A DNA stretch of 64,000 bases from Leifsonia sp. Root1293 (lineage in GTDB: Bacteria; Actinomycetota; Actinomycetes; Actinomycetales; Microbacteriaceae). The stretch lies in NCBI RefSeq assembly GCF_001425325.1, contig NZ_LMEH01000002.1, positions 401,109 to 465,108 on the forward strand, read 5' to 3'. Positions 49,455 to 58,291 of this stretch are shown here, piece after piece. Positions within the stretch are counted from its first letter, which is position 1. Every line of letters starts with the position of its first letter. The notes below the pieces were generated by a model. The model worked only from the letters and a program-made list of their open reading frames with translations. It did not search any database and was not told the DNA's origin. The position numbers were made by a program, and so were the translations under genes.

Positions 49455-49757
49455 ATGAACTGGTGGATCCCCGTCGCGATAGCGGTGCTCGTCGCGTTCA
49501 TCGTGTTCGCCTCGCGCATGGGCTGGGTCGACTTCAGCAACAAGGTCGGCCGGGGCACGGCAGGCGGCGGCGCCCTCGGAGTGGTGGACGAGGTGTTCGC
49601 GCCGCACCGGCACGAGATCGAGGTGCAGCGCGAGCGGGAGAGCGTGCTTCCAGCCCCGTCTCCCGTCGCCGACGATGACGACAAGGGAATCCTCGAGACG
49701 AACGACGCCGACGACCCGACGACCCGGTTCGACGGCCGCATCCGCCTCGACCTCTAG
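49455..49757 (+). CDS. Small single-span membrane protein, unknown function
   Basis: The 100-residue product has one N-terminal hydrophobic segment (WWIPVAIAVLVAFIVFASRM) followed by a Gly-rich turn, a VDEVFAPHRHEIEVQRERE segment and a charged Asp-rich tail. Its own leaderless-type promoter supports that it is a real gene. VDEVFxPxxHEAxxx-like segments occur in other short actinobacterial membrane proteins, known only as hypothetical. No function is proposed. Confidence 0.75.
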   Translation: MNWWIPVAIAVLVAFIVFASRMGWVDFSNKVGRGTAGGGALGVVDEVFAPHRHEIEVQRERESVLPAPSPVADDDDKGILETNDADDPTTRFDGRIRLDL

Positions 49758-49880
49758 CCGGCTTCGTTCGCCGGCTCGCCATCTGTGGCCGCCGGCGGTC
49801 GTTCCAGCGGCCACACGTGGCGAGCGAGACTCCCATCCGGGCCAGAGGGCGGAAGCGCCGGCTGCTGACACAATGATGGG

Positions 49881-50849
49881 ATGCCCGACCTCCGCGACGA
49901 CGACATAGCGGTGGCGGGCGACGACACCGGCCGCGCGCAGCCCGGCCGTGCCGGTGATGCAGCGCCGGCCGCGGCATCCGTCGGCCGCATCATCCACGCC
50001 GACAACCTCACTGTGCTCCCGAGCCTGGCCGATGCGACGTTCACGCTGATCTACCTCGATCCGCCCTTCAACACCGGGCGCCCGCAGTCCCGCCAGAGCA
50101 CGACGCATGTGCGCACGGGACTGGGCGCCGAGGGTGACGCGGACGCGGCTCCCCAGCGCGCCGCCGGGGTCATCTCCGGGTTCAAGGGGCGGCAGTACCA
50201 GCGCATCCGCGGCGACCTCTACAGCTACGACGATCAGTTCGAGGATTACTGGGGCTTCCTCGAACCGCGGCTCATCGAGGCCTGGCGCCTGCTCGCCGAC
50301 GACGGCACTCTCTACCTGCACCTCGACTATCGCGAGGCTCACTACGCGAAGGTCATGCTCGACGCCCTGTTCGGTCGCGAATGCTTCCTCAATGAGCTCA
50401 TCTGGGCCTACGACTACGGCGCGAAGTCCAAGAAGCGCTGGCCCACGAAGCACGACACGATCCTGGTATACGTGAAGAACCCGAAGACCTACTGGTTCGA
50501 CTCCACGGCCGTCGACCGCGAGCCGTACATGGCGCCCGGCCTCGTCACTCCCGAGAAGGCCGAGCTCGGCAAGCTGCCGACAGACGTGTGGTGGCACACC
50601 ATCGTCTCGCCGACCGGCAGGGAGAAGACCGGATACCCGACGCAGAAGCCGGAGGGCATCCTGCGGCGCATCATCCAGGCCTCGAGCCGGCCGGGTGACG
50701 CCGTGCTCGACTTCTTCGCGGGCTCCGGAACGACGGGCGCCGTGGCCGCGGCCCTCGGGCGCCGCTTCACGCTCATCGACGAGTCCGCGGATGCCGTCGC
50801 CATCATGCGCACGCGCTTCGCGGCCGTCGACGGCGTCGAGTTCGAGTAG
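49881..50849 (+). CDS. DNA adenine-N6 methyltransferase, beta-class, orphan
   Basis: The 322-residue enzyme has the catalytic motif DPPF (residues 60-63) before the AdoMet motif FFAGSGTTG (about residues 278-286), the beta-class order. IHADNLTVLPSLAD and TGYPTQKPEGILRRII are family blocks. DPPF usually indicates N6-adenine methylation. No restriction endonuclease gene is nearby, so it may be a housekeeping or epigenetic methylase. The first 35 residues are Ala/Asp-rich and probably disordered. Confidence 0.88.
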   Translation: MPDLRDDDIAVAGDDTGRAQPGRAGDAAPAAASVGRIIHADNLTVLPSLADATFTLIYLDPPFNTGRPQSRQSTTHVRTGLGAEGDADAAPQRAAGVISGFKGRQYQRIRGDLYSYDDQFEDYWGFLEPRLIEAWRLLADDGTLYLHLDYREAHYAKVMLDALFGRECFLNELIWAYDYGAKSKKRWPTKHDTILVYVKNPKTYWFDSTAVDREPYMAPGLVTPEKAELGKLPTDVWWHTIVSPTGREKTGYPTQKPEGILRRIIQASSRPGDAVLDFFAGSGTTGAVAAALGRRFTLIDESADAVAIMRTRFAAVDGVEFE

Positions 50850-50994
50850 CAGGCGAGCAGGCGGAGAGCTGCGTTCTGTGCTCTGGCCGAGAGGTGGCTG
50901 TACGCCTCGTCAACGCGGGGTCGTGCCCGATAGCGTAGACGGGAGACGACATGGAGCATCCGACGACGGATGGCCAGACGAGGAGGCGACCCGC

Positions 50995-53100
50995 GTGACG
51001 ACAGGCAGCACCGCCGTTGGCCGCGTGTTCGCAGGGATCGCAGCCGGTGTCATCGGCCTCGCTCTCGCCGTCGGCGCCGCTTCTCCCGCGTTCGCCGAGG
51101 ATCCGGTCGACTTCGGCTCGAGCGACATCATCGATCCCGCCGGCGTGCTGGGCGGAGACACCCAGTCCGTGCAGGACGCCATCGACCAGTTGCAGGCCGA
51201 CACCGGACAGACACTGCTCGTCGCCTATGTCGACACCTTCGAGAACCCGAGCGATCGCGAGCAGTGGGTGCAGGAGGTGCGCGACCAGAACCAGCTCGGC
51301 GCGTCGAACGTCGTATTGGCCGTGGCGATCGACGACAGGCTCTACCAGCTCTCGTTCTCCGACGACTCGCCGCTCCAGGCCGACTCGGAGCAGATCGCCC
51401 AGGACTATGTCGTTCCCAGCCTCTCGCAGGAGGACTGGGCCGGCGCCGCGATCGGCGCTGCCGACGGCATCCGGGCGGCATCGAACGGTGAACTCAGCGG
51501 CGGAGGCGGCGGAAGCGGCGGTGGCGGTGGTACCGACACCGGCGAGAGCGGGTCGGGCAACGGCGGGGCCGTACTGCTGTGGGTCTTCTTGGGCGTCGGC
51601 GTCATCGTGCTCGCGGTCGTGGTGGTCTCGGCCATCCGCAAGCGCCGCCGGGCCGCCCTCGCTCGAGCGCGGGCGGCTCAGGATCGAGCAGCACTCGAGC
51701 AGCGCGCCGGCAGCCTGCTGGTGCAACTCGACGACGCCCTCAAGACCAGCGAGCAGGAGGTCGGCTTCGCTGCGGCGGAGTTCGGCGATGAGGCCGTGAA
51801 GCCGTTCACCGACGCGCTCGCGGCGGCCAACGCCTCGGCTCGCCAGGCCTTCGCCCTGAAGCAGAAGCTCGACGACGCCTTCCCCGAGAGCGATGCGGAG
51901 CGCGCGGCCATGACGGCCGAGATCACCAGCCTCACCGAGCAGGCGATCGCCGGTCTCGACGAGCGCTCCGACGAGTTCGATGCCCTTCGGGCTCTCGACG
52001 ACAACGCCCTCCCCGTGCTGAAGACCGTGACGACGGATGCCGAGAGGCTGGGCGCCCGCCTCGCCTCCACGGAGGCCCGCATCGCCGAGCTGCACACCCG
52101 CTTCGAGGGCGAGACGATGTCGACTCTCACGGGCAATGCCGCCCAGGCTCGCCAGCTGCTCGCCTTCGCGACCGAGACCGCCGCAGCCGCCGCGGCGACC
52201 CTCTCGACGCCGGCCCCCGATGGCGGCCATCGTCCGAGCGTCGCCGTCCCGGTGCGCGCTGCCCAGCAGAGCATCGGCCAGGCCGGCCAGTTGCTCGACG
52301 CCGTCGACCGCGTGGCCCGCAGCCTCGAGGATGCGACGGCCGCCGTGGCGAAGGAGATCGACGACGTCGAGAGCGATCTGGCCGAGGCCCGGCGTACGGC
52401 CGTCACCACGCACCTCGGTGAGGCCGCGCTCGAGGGACCGATCGCTGCGGCCGAGCAGGTGCTCGTCGCCGCACGTCAGGCATCCGGAGGTCGCACCGAC
52501 CCGCTCGCCATGGTTCGCCGCCTGCAGGAGGCCGAGGCGGCGCTCGATGCCGCGCTCGCGCCCTCACGTGAGGAACGCGTCCAGCAGGAGCGCGCCGTCG
52601 CCCTGTTGGGTCGCGCTCAGGCCACCGCGCAGTCGCAGATCCAGGCCGCATCCGACTTCATCGCCACCAGGCGGGGAGCGGTCGGGTCCGACGCGCGCCA
52701 GCGCCTGTCGGAGGCGATGCGCCTCTTCGACTCCTCCCGAGCGATCGGCCCGGGCGACCCCGTGCAGGCACTCGACCAGGCCCAGCGGTCGCAGGCACTC
52801 GCGGCCAGCGCCATCCAGATCGCCCAGAGCGATGTGTCGGGCTACGACGACGACTCCTGGGGTGGCGGGGGTGGCGGCGGTAGGCGTTCCGGTGGCGGTG
52901 ACGCCCTGACCGGCGCCATCATCGGCGGAATACTCGGCGGCCTCCTCACAGGGGGCGGCGGGCGAGGCGGCGACTCCGGCAGCATCTTCGGCGGAGGTGG
53001 CGGCTTCGGCGGCGGCAGCGGGTTCGGGGGAGGCGGCTTCGGCGGAGGTTTCGGTGGCGGCGGCGGCTTCGGCGGCGGCGGATCCGGCGGCAGGTTCTAG
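50995..53100 (+). CDS. TPM-domain membrane protein with coiled coils and Gly-rich tail
   Basis: The 701-residue protein starts at GTG 50995 after GAGGAGG. A signal peptide (residues 1-35, SPAFA-ED) leads to a TPM domain (about residues 40-165: DPAGVLGG, LLVAYVDTFENPSDREQW, VVLAVAIDDRLYQLS), a Gly-rich linker, one transmembrane segment (about residues 182-206) and a long cytoplasmic helical, Ala/Glu-rich region. The last 95 residues are almost all Gly, Phe, Ser and Arg and may phase-separate or bind membranes. It precedes pspA by 89 bp, and both may deal with membrane stress. Confidence 0.88.
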   Translation: MTTGSTAVGRVFAGIAAGVIGLALAVGAASPAFAEDPVDFGSSDIIDPAGVLGGDTQSVQDAIDQLQADTGQTLLVAYVDTFENPSDREQWVQEVRDQNQLGASNVVLAVAIDDRLYQLSFSDDSPLQADSEQIAQDYVVPSLSQEDWAGAAIGAADGIRAASNGELSGGGGGSGGGGGTDTGESGSGNGGAVLLWVFLGVGVIVLAVVVVSAIRKRRRAALARARAAQDRAALEQRAGSLLVQLDDALKTSEQEVGFAAAEFGDEAVKPFTDALAAANASARQAFALKQKLDDAFPESDAERAAMTAEITSLTEQAIAGLDERSDEFDALRALDDNALPVLKTVTTDAERLGARLASTEARIAELHTRFEGETMSTLTGNAAQARQLLAFATETAAAAAATLSTPAPDGGHRPSVAVPVRAAQQSIGQAGQLLDAVDRVARSLEDATAAVAKEIDDVESDLAEARRTAVTTHLGEAALEGPIAAAEQVLVAARQASGGRTDPLAMVRRLQEAEAALDAALAPSREERVQQERAVALLGRAQATAQSQIQAASDFIATRRGAVGSDARQRLSEAMRLFDSSRAIGPGDPVQALDQAQRSQALAASAIQIAQSDVSGYDDDSWGGGGGGGRRSGGGDALTGAIIGGILGGLLTGGGGRGGDSGSIFGGGGGFGGGSGFGGGGFGGGFGGGGGFGGGGSGGRF

Positions 53101-53189
53101 CGGCATCCGGCACCGCAGCCGGGGTCGTGCACGAGTGTGGCGGGCAACGACGCAACAGCATCAATCAGCAGTACGAGAAAGGGAACACC

Positions 53190-53921
53190 ATGGCAAAGCA
53201 GTCCATCATCGGCCGCATCACCCAGCTCGCGAAGGCGAACATCAACGCGCTGCTCGATCAGGCCGAGGATCCGCAGAAGATGCTCGATCAGATGGTGCGC
53301 GACTACACGTCGAGCATCGGCGAAGCCGAGAGCGCCGTGGCGCAGACCATCGGCAACCTGCGGATGCTCGAGGAGGATCACCGCGAAGACGTCGCCGCTG
53401 CAGACGACTGGGGTCGTAAGGCCCTGGCCGCGAGCCGCAAGGCCGACGAGCTGCGGGGAGCCGGGAACACGACGGATGCCGACAAGTTCGACGCCCTCGC
53501 CCGGGTCGCCCTCGGGCGCCAGCTGCAGTCCGAGAACGAGGCGAAGGGCGCCGAGCCGATGATCGCCTCGCAGACGGCCGTCGTCGACCAGCTCAAGGAC
53601 GGCCTCGGAAAGATGCGCGAGAAGCTCAATCAGCTCTCGTCGAAGCGCGACGAGCTCATCGCCCGTTCGAAGACCGTCGAGGCTCAGTCGCAGGTGAACG
53701 ACGCCATCAAGAGTGTCGACATCCTCGATCCCACGAGCGAGATCAGCCGCTTCGAGGACAAGATCCGGCGCGAGGAGGCGAAGGTGCGCGGCCAGCAGGA
53801 GCTGGCTGCCTCCAGCCTCGACGCGCAGTTCGAAGACCTGGAGGACCTCGGCGAACTCACCGAGGTCGAGGCCCGGCTCGCAGCGCTCAAGGGTGGAGAG
53901 CCGCAGAAGGCGATCGAGTAG
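53190..53921 (+). CDS. pspA: PspA/IM30 family membrane-stress protein
   Basis: The 243-residue, almost wholly helical protein matches PspA/Vipp1/LiaH (ESCRT-III-like) proteins: IIGRITQLAKANINALLDQAEDPQKMLDQMVRDY at the start with an amphipathic N-terminal helix, then long coiled coil to residue 220. Such proteins polymerise on stressed membranes. ATG 53190 follows AGAAAGGG. A 14-bp hairpin follows 24 bases after the stop. It probably shares a transcript with the TPM gene. Confidence 0.92.
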   Translation: MAKQSIIGRITQLAKANINALLDQAEDPQKMLDQMVRDYTSSIGEAESAVAQTIGNLRMLEEDHREDVAAADDWGRKALAASRKADELRGAGNTTDADKFDALARVALGRQLQSENEAKGAEPMIASQTAVVDQLKDGLGKMREKLNQLSSKRDELIARSKTVEAQSQVNDAIKSVDILDPTSEISRFEDKIRREEAKVRGQQELAASSLDAQFEDLEDLGELTEVEARLAALKGGEPQKAIE

Positions 53922-53945
53922 ACCGCCGGGAACAGGCCGGAACGC

Positions 53946-54003
53946 CGAGAACAGGCCGGTCTGGCCTGTAGTCGCCGCAATCGCCGAATCCGGCCTGTTC
54001 TCG
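53946..54003 (+). terminator. Stem-loop after pspA
   Basis: CGAGAACAGGCCGG (53946-53959) and CCGGCCTGTTCTCG (53990-54003) are perfect 14-base arms around 30 bases. GAACAGGCCGG also occurs directly at 53930-53942 in nearly the same form. Confidence 0.65.
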
Positions 54004-54046
54004 ACCCTGGTGGACGGGCGGCGTGCCCGATGGAGGGAGTACGACG

Positions 54047-54877
54047 ATGGTCGAAGTCACCGATACCCGGGAATACCCGCCGGGCGTCCCCAGCTGGATC
54101 GACGTGGAGACCGCGCATCCGTATGACGCCATGGAGTTCTACGGAACGCTGTTCGGCTGGCGGTTCCACGATGCGGTGCCGCCGGGAGCGCCGGGCTCGT
54201 ACCTCGTCGCCACCCTCGACGGGCACGACGTCGCCGCCATCTCGCCGACGATCGAGGAGGTTCCGGCGGTCTGGAACAGCTACGTCGCCACTCGCAGCGC
54301 CGACACCGCGGTCGAGACCGTCGTCGCCGCGGGCGGCAGCGTGCGCACGGGGCCGGTCGATGCCGGCCCCGGCGGTCGTTGGGCGGAGTTCGTCGACCCC
54401 GACGGCGCCGTCTTCAGGGTCTGGCAGGCTCGCAGGCGCCTGGGCGCCCAGCTCGTGAACGTGCCCGGCTCGTGGAACTTCAGCGTGCTGGTCACGCCGA
54501 CGCCAGAGAACGGAATTCGGTTCTACTCGGAGGTCTTCGGCTGGGAGGTCGATCCGGCCCTCGGCGCCGGAATGGCCAGGCTGCCGGGCTACGGTGATCA
54601 CCTGGCGGCGACCATCGACCCCGACATCAGGGAGCGCCAGGCCTTCGCGCCCCCGGGGTTCGCCGACGTCGTCGCCGGCATCGAGGCCGGGGAGGCGCCT
54701 GCGCGCTGGGAGGTGAGGTTCACGGTCGACGATCGGGACGCCTCGGCTGCCCTCAGCGAGTCTCTCGGCGGCACCGTGCTCACCACAGCCGACGGCCCGT
54801 GGACCCGCGAGGCGCTCATCCGCGATCCCCACGGCGCGATCTTCACGCTGAGTCAGTTCGCTCCGCAGCAGTCCTAG
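54047..54877 (+). CDS. Two-domain VOC (glyoxalase/bleomycin-resistance fold) protein
   Basis: The 276-residue protein has two tandem VOC domains: residues 12-125 (GVPSWIDVETAHPYDAMEFYGTLFGW ... FVDPDGAVFRVW) and 140-276 (SWNFSVLVTPTPENGIRFYSEVFGW ... IRDPHGAIFTLSQ). Such proteins can bind metals, antibiotics or small metabolites; substrate unknown. ATG 54047 follows GGAGGGAG. Its stop and that of the convergent celR gene share CTAG. Confidence 0.88.
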   Translation: MVEVTDTREYPPGVPSWIDVETAHPYDAMEFYGTLFGWRFHDAVPPGAPGSYLVATLDGHDVAAISPTIEEVPAVWNSYVATRSADTAVETVVAAGGSVRTGPVDAGPGGRWAEFVDPDGAVFRVWQARRRLGAQLVNVPGSWNFSVLVTPTPENGIRFYSEVFGWEVDPALGAGMARLPGYGDHLAATIDPDIRERQAFAPPGFADVVAGIEAGEAPARWEVRFTVDDRDASAALSESLGGTVLTTADGPWTREALIRDPHGAIFTLSQFAPQQS

Positions 54878-55908
54878 GTCGACGCGCGCACGACGAGCGA
54901 GGTCTTCAGCTTCGTGACGGTGTCGACGGGTTCGCCCTCGATGAGCTTGACGAGCACCCTGGCCATCTCGCGGCCCATCTCGACAGCCGGCTGGTGCACC
55001 GTCGTGAGCGCTGGGTTCGCCGTGGCCCCGTAGATGTCGTCGTCGAAGCCGATCACTGCGATGTCCTCGGGGATGCGCAGACCGGCCTCCCGAATGGCGG
55101 AGTACGCGCCGATGGCCATCTGGTCGTTGGCCGCGAACACGCCGTCGATCTTCGGGTCCCGGGCCAACAGCCGCTTCATCGCCGTGGCTCCCGACGCGGG
55201 GGAGAAGTCGCCGACTTCGAACAACTCGGTGTCCATGCCGTGCTCGCCCAGCACCTCGCGCCAGCCCGCCAGGCGGTCGACACCGGGAGGCATGTCCTGG
55301 GGCCCGGCGATCGTGGCGATCCTCGTGCGACCGGATGCGACCAGGTGCGCGACGGCCGTCTCGGCACCGCGCTGGTTGTCGACGTCGATGAAGTAGTTGT
55401 CGCTCTCCGTGTCGCTCAGCGGTCGGCCGCCGAAGACGACAGGAAGCGTGCGGCTCAACTGAGCGTAGGAGTGGTCGCCGGTGTGGTGGGAGACCACGAG
55501 TGCCCCGTCGACGTTGCCGCCCAGCAGGTAGCGCCTGGTCTTGCCCGACTGCGACTCGGACTCGATGATCATGTTCAGCGTGTAGTCGGTGTCGGCCAGG
55601 TGCAGGGCGATGCCCTGCACCACCGAGGCGAAGAACGGGTCGGCGAACACGCGGGCGGCCGACTCGGGAACGATGAGTGCGATCGCCTGGGTCTTCCGGC
55701 TGGCCAGCGACCTGGCAGCCCGGTTCGGAACGTAGTTCAGGGCTTCGATGGCGCGCTGAACGGCCTCGGCGACGTCGGGAGTGACCTTCGGTGAGCCGTT
55801 GACGACCCTCGACACCGTGGCGCGCGAGACGCCGGCATGTGCGGCGACCATCTCGAGCGTCGGCACTGCGCCCGCCCGAAGCTTCTCTGCCACTCCATCG
55901 CTCCCCAT
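54874..55908 (-). CDS. celR: LacI-family cellobiose repressor (CelR/CebR type)
   Basis: The 344-residue regulator has a LacI helix-turn-helix (TLEMVAAHAGVSRATVSRVVNGSPKVT) and a sensor domain (ALIVPESAARVFADPFFASVVQGI, GVFAANDQMAIGAYSAIREAG). It is the last gene after the cellobiose importer and GH1 enzyme, the usual ceb cluster order in actinobacteria. The palindrome GAGAGCGCTCTC before cebE and the cellulase is close to the known CelR/CebR site TGGGAGCGCTCCCA. Cellobiose as inducer is inferred by family. ATG 55908 follows TGGGAGC. Confidence 0.9.
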   Translation of the reverse strand: MGSDGVAEKLRAGAVPTLEMVAAHAGVSRATVSRVVNGSPKVTPDVAEAVQRAIEALNYVPNRAARSLASRKTQAIALIVPESAARVFADPFFASVVQGIALHLADTDYTLNMIIESESQSGKTRRYLLGGNVDGALVVSHHTGDHSYAQLSRTLPVVFGGRPLSDTESDNYFIDVDNQRGAETAVAHLVASGRTRIATIAGPQDMPPGVDRLAGWREVLGEHGMDTELFEVGDFSPASGATAMKRLLARDPKIDGVFAANDQMAIGAYSAIREAGLRIPEDIAVIGFDDDIYGATANPALTTVHQPAVEMGREMARVLVKLIEGEPVDTVTKLKTSLVVRAST

Positions 55909-55937
55909 GTTCGAACTGGCTCCCACGATAGTGCTGA

Positions 55938-57365
55938 TCAGACGCTCGCCTTCGACGCCGCGATGATGGAGGCGTACTGGGTGGCGGAGAACTTGGGGGT
56001 TCGCACGAGGGTGTCGTAGTCGACGTGCACGATCCCGAAGCGCTTGTTGTAGCCCCATGCCCACTCGTAGTTGTCGAGCAGCGACCACACGAAGTAGCCG
56101 CGCACGTCGGCGCCGGCGTCGATGGCCTCGCCCACCGCCGAGATGTGGGCGTCGATGTAGGCCCAGCGTTCCGCGTCGTGCACCGCTCCGTCGACGATCT
56201 CGTCCTCGTAGGCGGCGCCGTTCTCGGTGATGTAGAGAGGCGGCAGAGTCGGGTACTCCCGACCGAGGCGCACCAGCAGCGTGCGGAGGCCGTCGGGATT
56301 CACCTCCCAGCCCATCGCGGTGCGCGGCAGGTGGCGCGTCGGGAAGGTGACGTACTCGCTGCCGACGAAGGGGGAACGGCCGGGCTTGTCCGTCGGGACC
56401 AGGCCGGGTGCGGCATCCGGTGCAGCGGGATGACCGGACACGTTGTCGTCGTGGTAGTGGTTCACGCCGAGGAAGTCGATCGGCGTGCTGATGACGGCCA
56501 GGTCGCCGCCCTGAACGTACTGGAGGAAGTCGTACTCCGCCAGGTCGCCGATGACGTCGGCCGGATACTCGCCGAGCAGCAGTGGCTCGAGGTACATGCG
56601 GTTCCACAGGCCGTCGATGCGGCGGGCGGCCTCGAGGTCGACAGGGTCGGTCGGGTTGTTCGGAACGGCGTTCGTGAGGTTGAGCGTGATGCCGATCTGC
56701 AACTCACGACCGTCACGTGCGGCCAACTCCCGCAGGCGGGCTGCAGCGAGACCGTGCGCGAGGTGCTGGTGGTGCAGCGCCGCGAGCCCGGCGTCCGGAT
56801 CGGTCAGGCCCGGCGCGTGCTCGCCGGCGACGTAGCCGATGAGGGAGGAGCAGAGCGGTTCGTTGAAGGTCGTCCAGTGGGTGACGCGGTCGCCGAGGGC
56901 GCCGTACACGGCTTCGGCGTACTCGACGAACCTGTAGGCGGTCTCGCGGTTGGCCCAGCCGCCCTCCTCCTGGAGGGCCTGCGGGAGGTCCCAGTGGTAG
57001 AGGGTCAGCCACGGCAGGATGCCCTGGTCGAGCAGCTCGTCGACCAGGGAGCTGTAGAAGTCGAGCCCCTCCTGGTTGACGCTGCGCCCACCGGGAACCA
57101 CGCGGGCCCAGCTGGTGGAGAACCTGTACGAGTCGAGCCCGAGGTCCTTCATGATGGCGACATCCGAGGGGACCCGGTGGTAGTGGTCGACGGCCTGCTC
57201 GGGAGTGTCGCCGTTGGCGACGGCGCCCGGGACCCCCGAGTACGCGTCCCAGATGGAGTCCTCCTTGCCGCCCTCGTGGGCAGCGCCCTCGATCTGGGCG
57301 GCTGCGGTGGCCGAGCCCCAGAGGAACCCTGTCGGCCAGGTGCGTTCGGTGAGTGGAATTCTCAT
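55938..57365 (-). CDS. GH1 beta-glucosidase
   Basis: The 475-residue cytoplasmic enzyme hydrolyses cellobiose and other beta-glucosides to glucose. GH1 marks: GSATAAAQIEGA at the start, acid/base Glu 169 in TTFNEPL and nucleophile Glu 381 in LYITENGAA, then NYEWAWGYNKRFGIVHVD. ATG 57365 overlaps the stop of cebG by one base (TGATG). Lying between the importer genes and celR, it is expected to be induced by cellobiose. Confidence 0.94.
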   Translation of the reverse strand: MRIPLTERTWPTGFLWGSATAAAQIEGAAHEGGKEDSIWDAYSGVPGAVANGDTPEQAVDHYHRVPSDVAIMKDLGLDSYRFSTSWARVVPGGRSVNQEGLDFYSSLVDELLDQGILPWLTLYHWDLPQALQEEGGWANRETAYRFVEYAEAVYGALGDRVTHWTTFNEPLCSSLIGYVAGEHAPGLTDPDAGLAALHHQHLAHGLAAARLRELAARDGRELQIGITLNLTNAVPNNPTDPVDLEAARRIDGLWNRMYLEPLLLGEYPADVIGDLAEYDFLQYVQGGDLAVISTPIDFLGVNHYHDDNVSGHPAAPDAAPGLVPTDKPGRSPFVGSEYVTFPTRHLPRTAMGWEVNPDGLRTLLVRLGREYPTLPPLYITENGAAYEDEIVDGAVHDAERWAYIDAHISAVGEAIDAGADVRGYFVWSLLDNYEWAWGYNKRFGIVHVDYDTLVRTPKFSATQYASIIAASKASV

Positions 57366-58291
57366 CAGCCCTTCACTGCTCCTGCCATGATTCCCGAGAC
57401 GAGCTGCTTTCCGGCCAGCACGAACAGGATGAGGAGGGGGATGGTCGCCATGACGGCGCCGGCGAGCACGATCGTGTAGTCGACGTACTTCGCGCTCTGC
57501 AGCTGGCTGAGGGCGACCTGGAGGGTCGGGTTCTGCGGAGAGACCAGCAGCGGCCAGAGATAGTCGGTCCAGGCCGTCATGAACGTGAACAGCCCGAGGA
57601 TGGCCATGGCCGGGCGCGCAGCGGGAAGGCCGACGTGCCAGAAGGTTCCGAACATGGAGGCTCCGTCGACGCGGGCGGCCTCGATCAGCTCGTCGGGGAT
57701 GACGTCGACCAGGTACTGCCGCATGAAGAACACTCCGAATGCCGTCACGAGCGTCGGCACGATGATGGCGCCCAGGGTGCCCGTCCAGCCGAACTCCTTC
57801 ATGAGCATGAAGAGCGGGATGATGCCGAGCTGGGTCGGCACGGCGAGCGTGGCGATCACGAAGACCATCAGGCCCTCTCGGCCCTTGAAGCGGAGCTTCG
57901 CGAAGGAGTAGCCGGCCAGGGTCGAGAAGAACACGACCGAGATCGTGATGACGCTGGCGACGATGATGCTGTTGGCGAGCGCCTGCCAGAACGGCACGGT
58001 GTCGAGCACCGAGGCGACGTTGTCCCAGAATCGTCCACCGGGCAGCAGCGGCGGCCAGGTGTCCGCGAGCACGGAGCTGTCGCTGGATCCGGCGACGAAC
58101 GACCACCACAGCGGGTAGGCGCCGCCGAGGAACAGGGCGATGAGCAGGCCGTAGGTGAGGAACCCGGGGCGGCGATCGATTCCGACGTCGCGGCGTGCCC
58201 TCGTGGGCTTGGGCGGCTTGCCGCTGCCGCTCTGGGCGCCGGCATCCGTCGTGGGAGCGGCCGGCTTCTTCAGGTCGGTCGTGGTGCTCAT
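57365..58291 (-). CDS. cebG: Cellobiose-type ABC permease
   Basis: The 308-residue MalG-class permease has six hydrophobic segments and the EAA motif (EAARVDGASMFGTFWHVGLP). ATG 58291 overlaps the stop of cebF. The N-terminal 40 residues are Pro/Lys-rich and cytoplasmic. No dedicated ATPase is encoded in this operon, so a shared MsiK-type ATPase elsewhere is probably used. Confidence 0.9.
   Translation of the reverse strand: MSTTTDLKKPAAPTTDAGAQSGSGKPPKPTRARRDVGIDRRPGFLTYGLLIALFLGGAYPLWWSFVAGSSDSSVLADTWPPLLPGGRFWDNVASVLDTVPFWQALANSIIVASVITISVVFFSTLAGYSFAKLRFKGREGLMVFVIATLAVPTQLGIIPLFMLMKEFGWTGTLGAIIVPTLVTAFGVFFMRQYLVDVIPDELIEAARVDGASMFGTFWHVGLPAARPAMAILGLFTFMTAWTDYLWPLLVSPQNPTLQVALSQLQSAKYVDYTIVLAGAVMATIPLLILFVLAGKQLVSGIMAGAVKG

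Noticed and set aside
54874-56607. 577-residue protein including celR
   Set aside because: Residues upstream of 55908 are a shadow of the GH1 gene; the LacI domain begins after ATG 55908.
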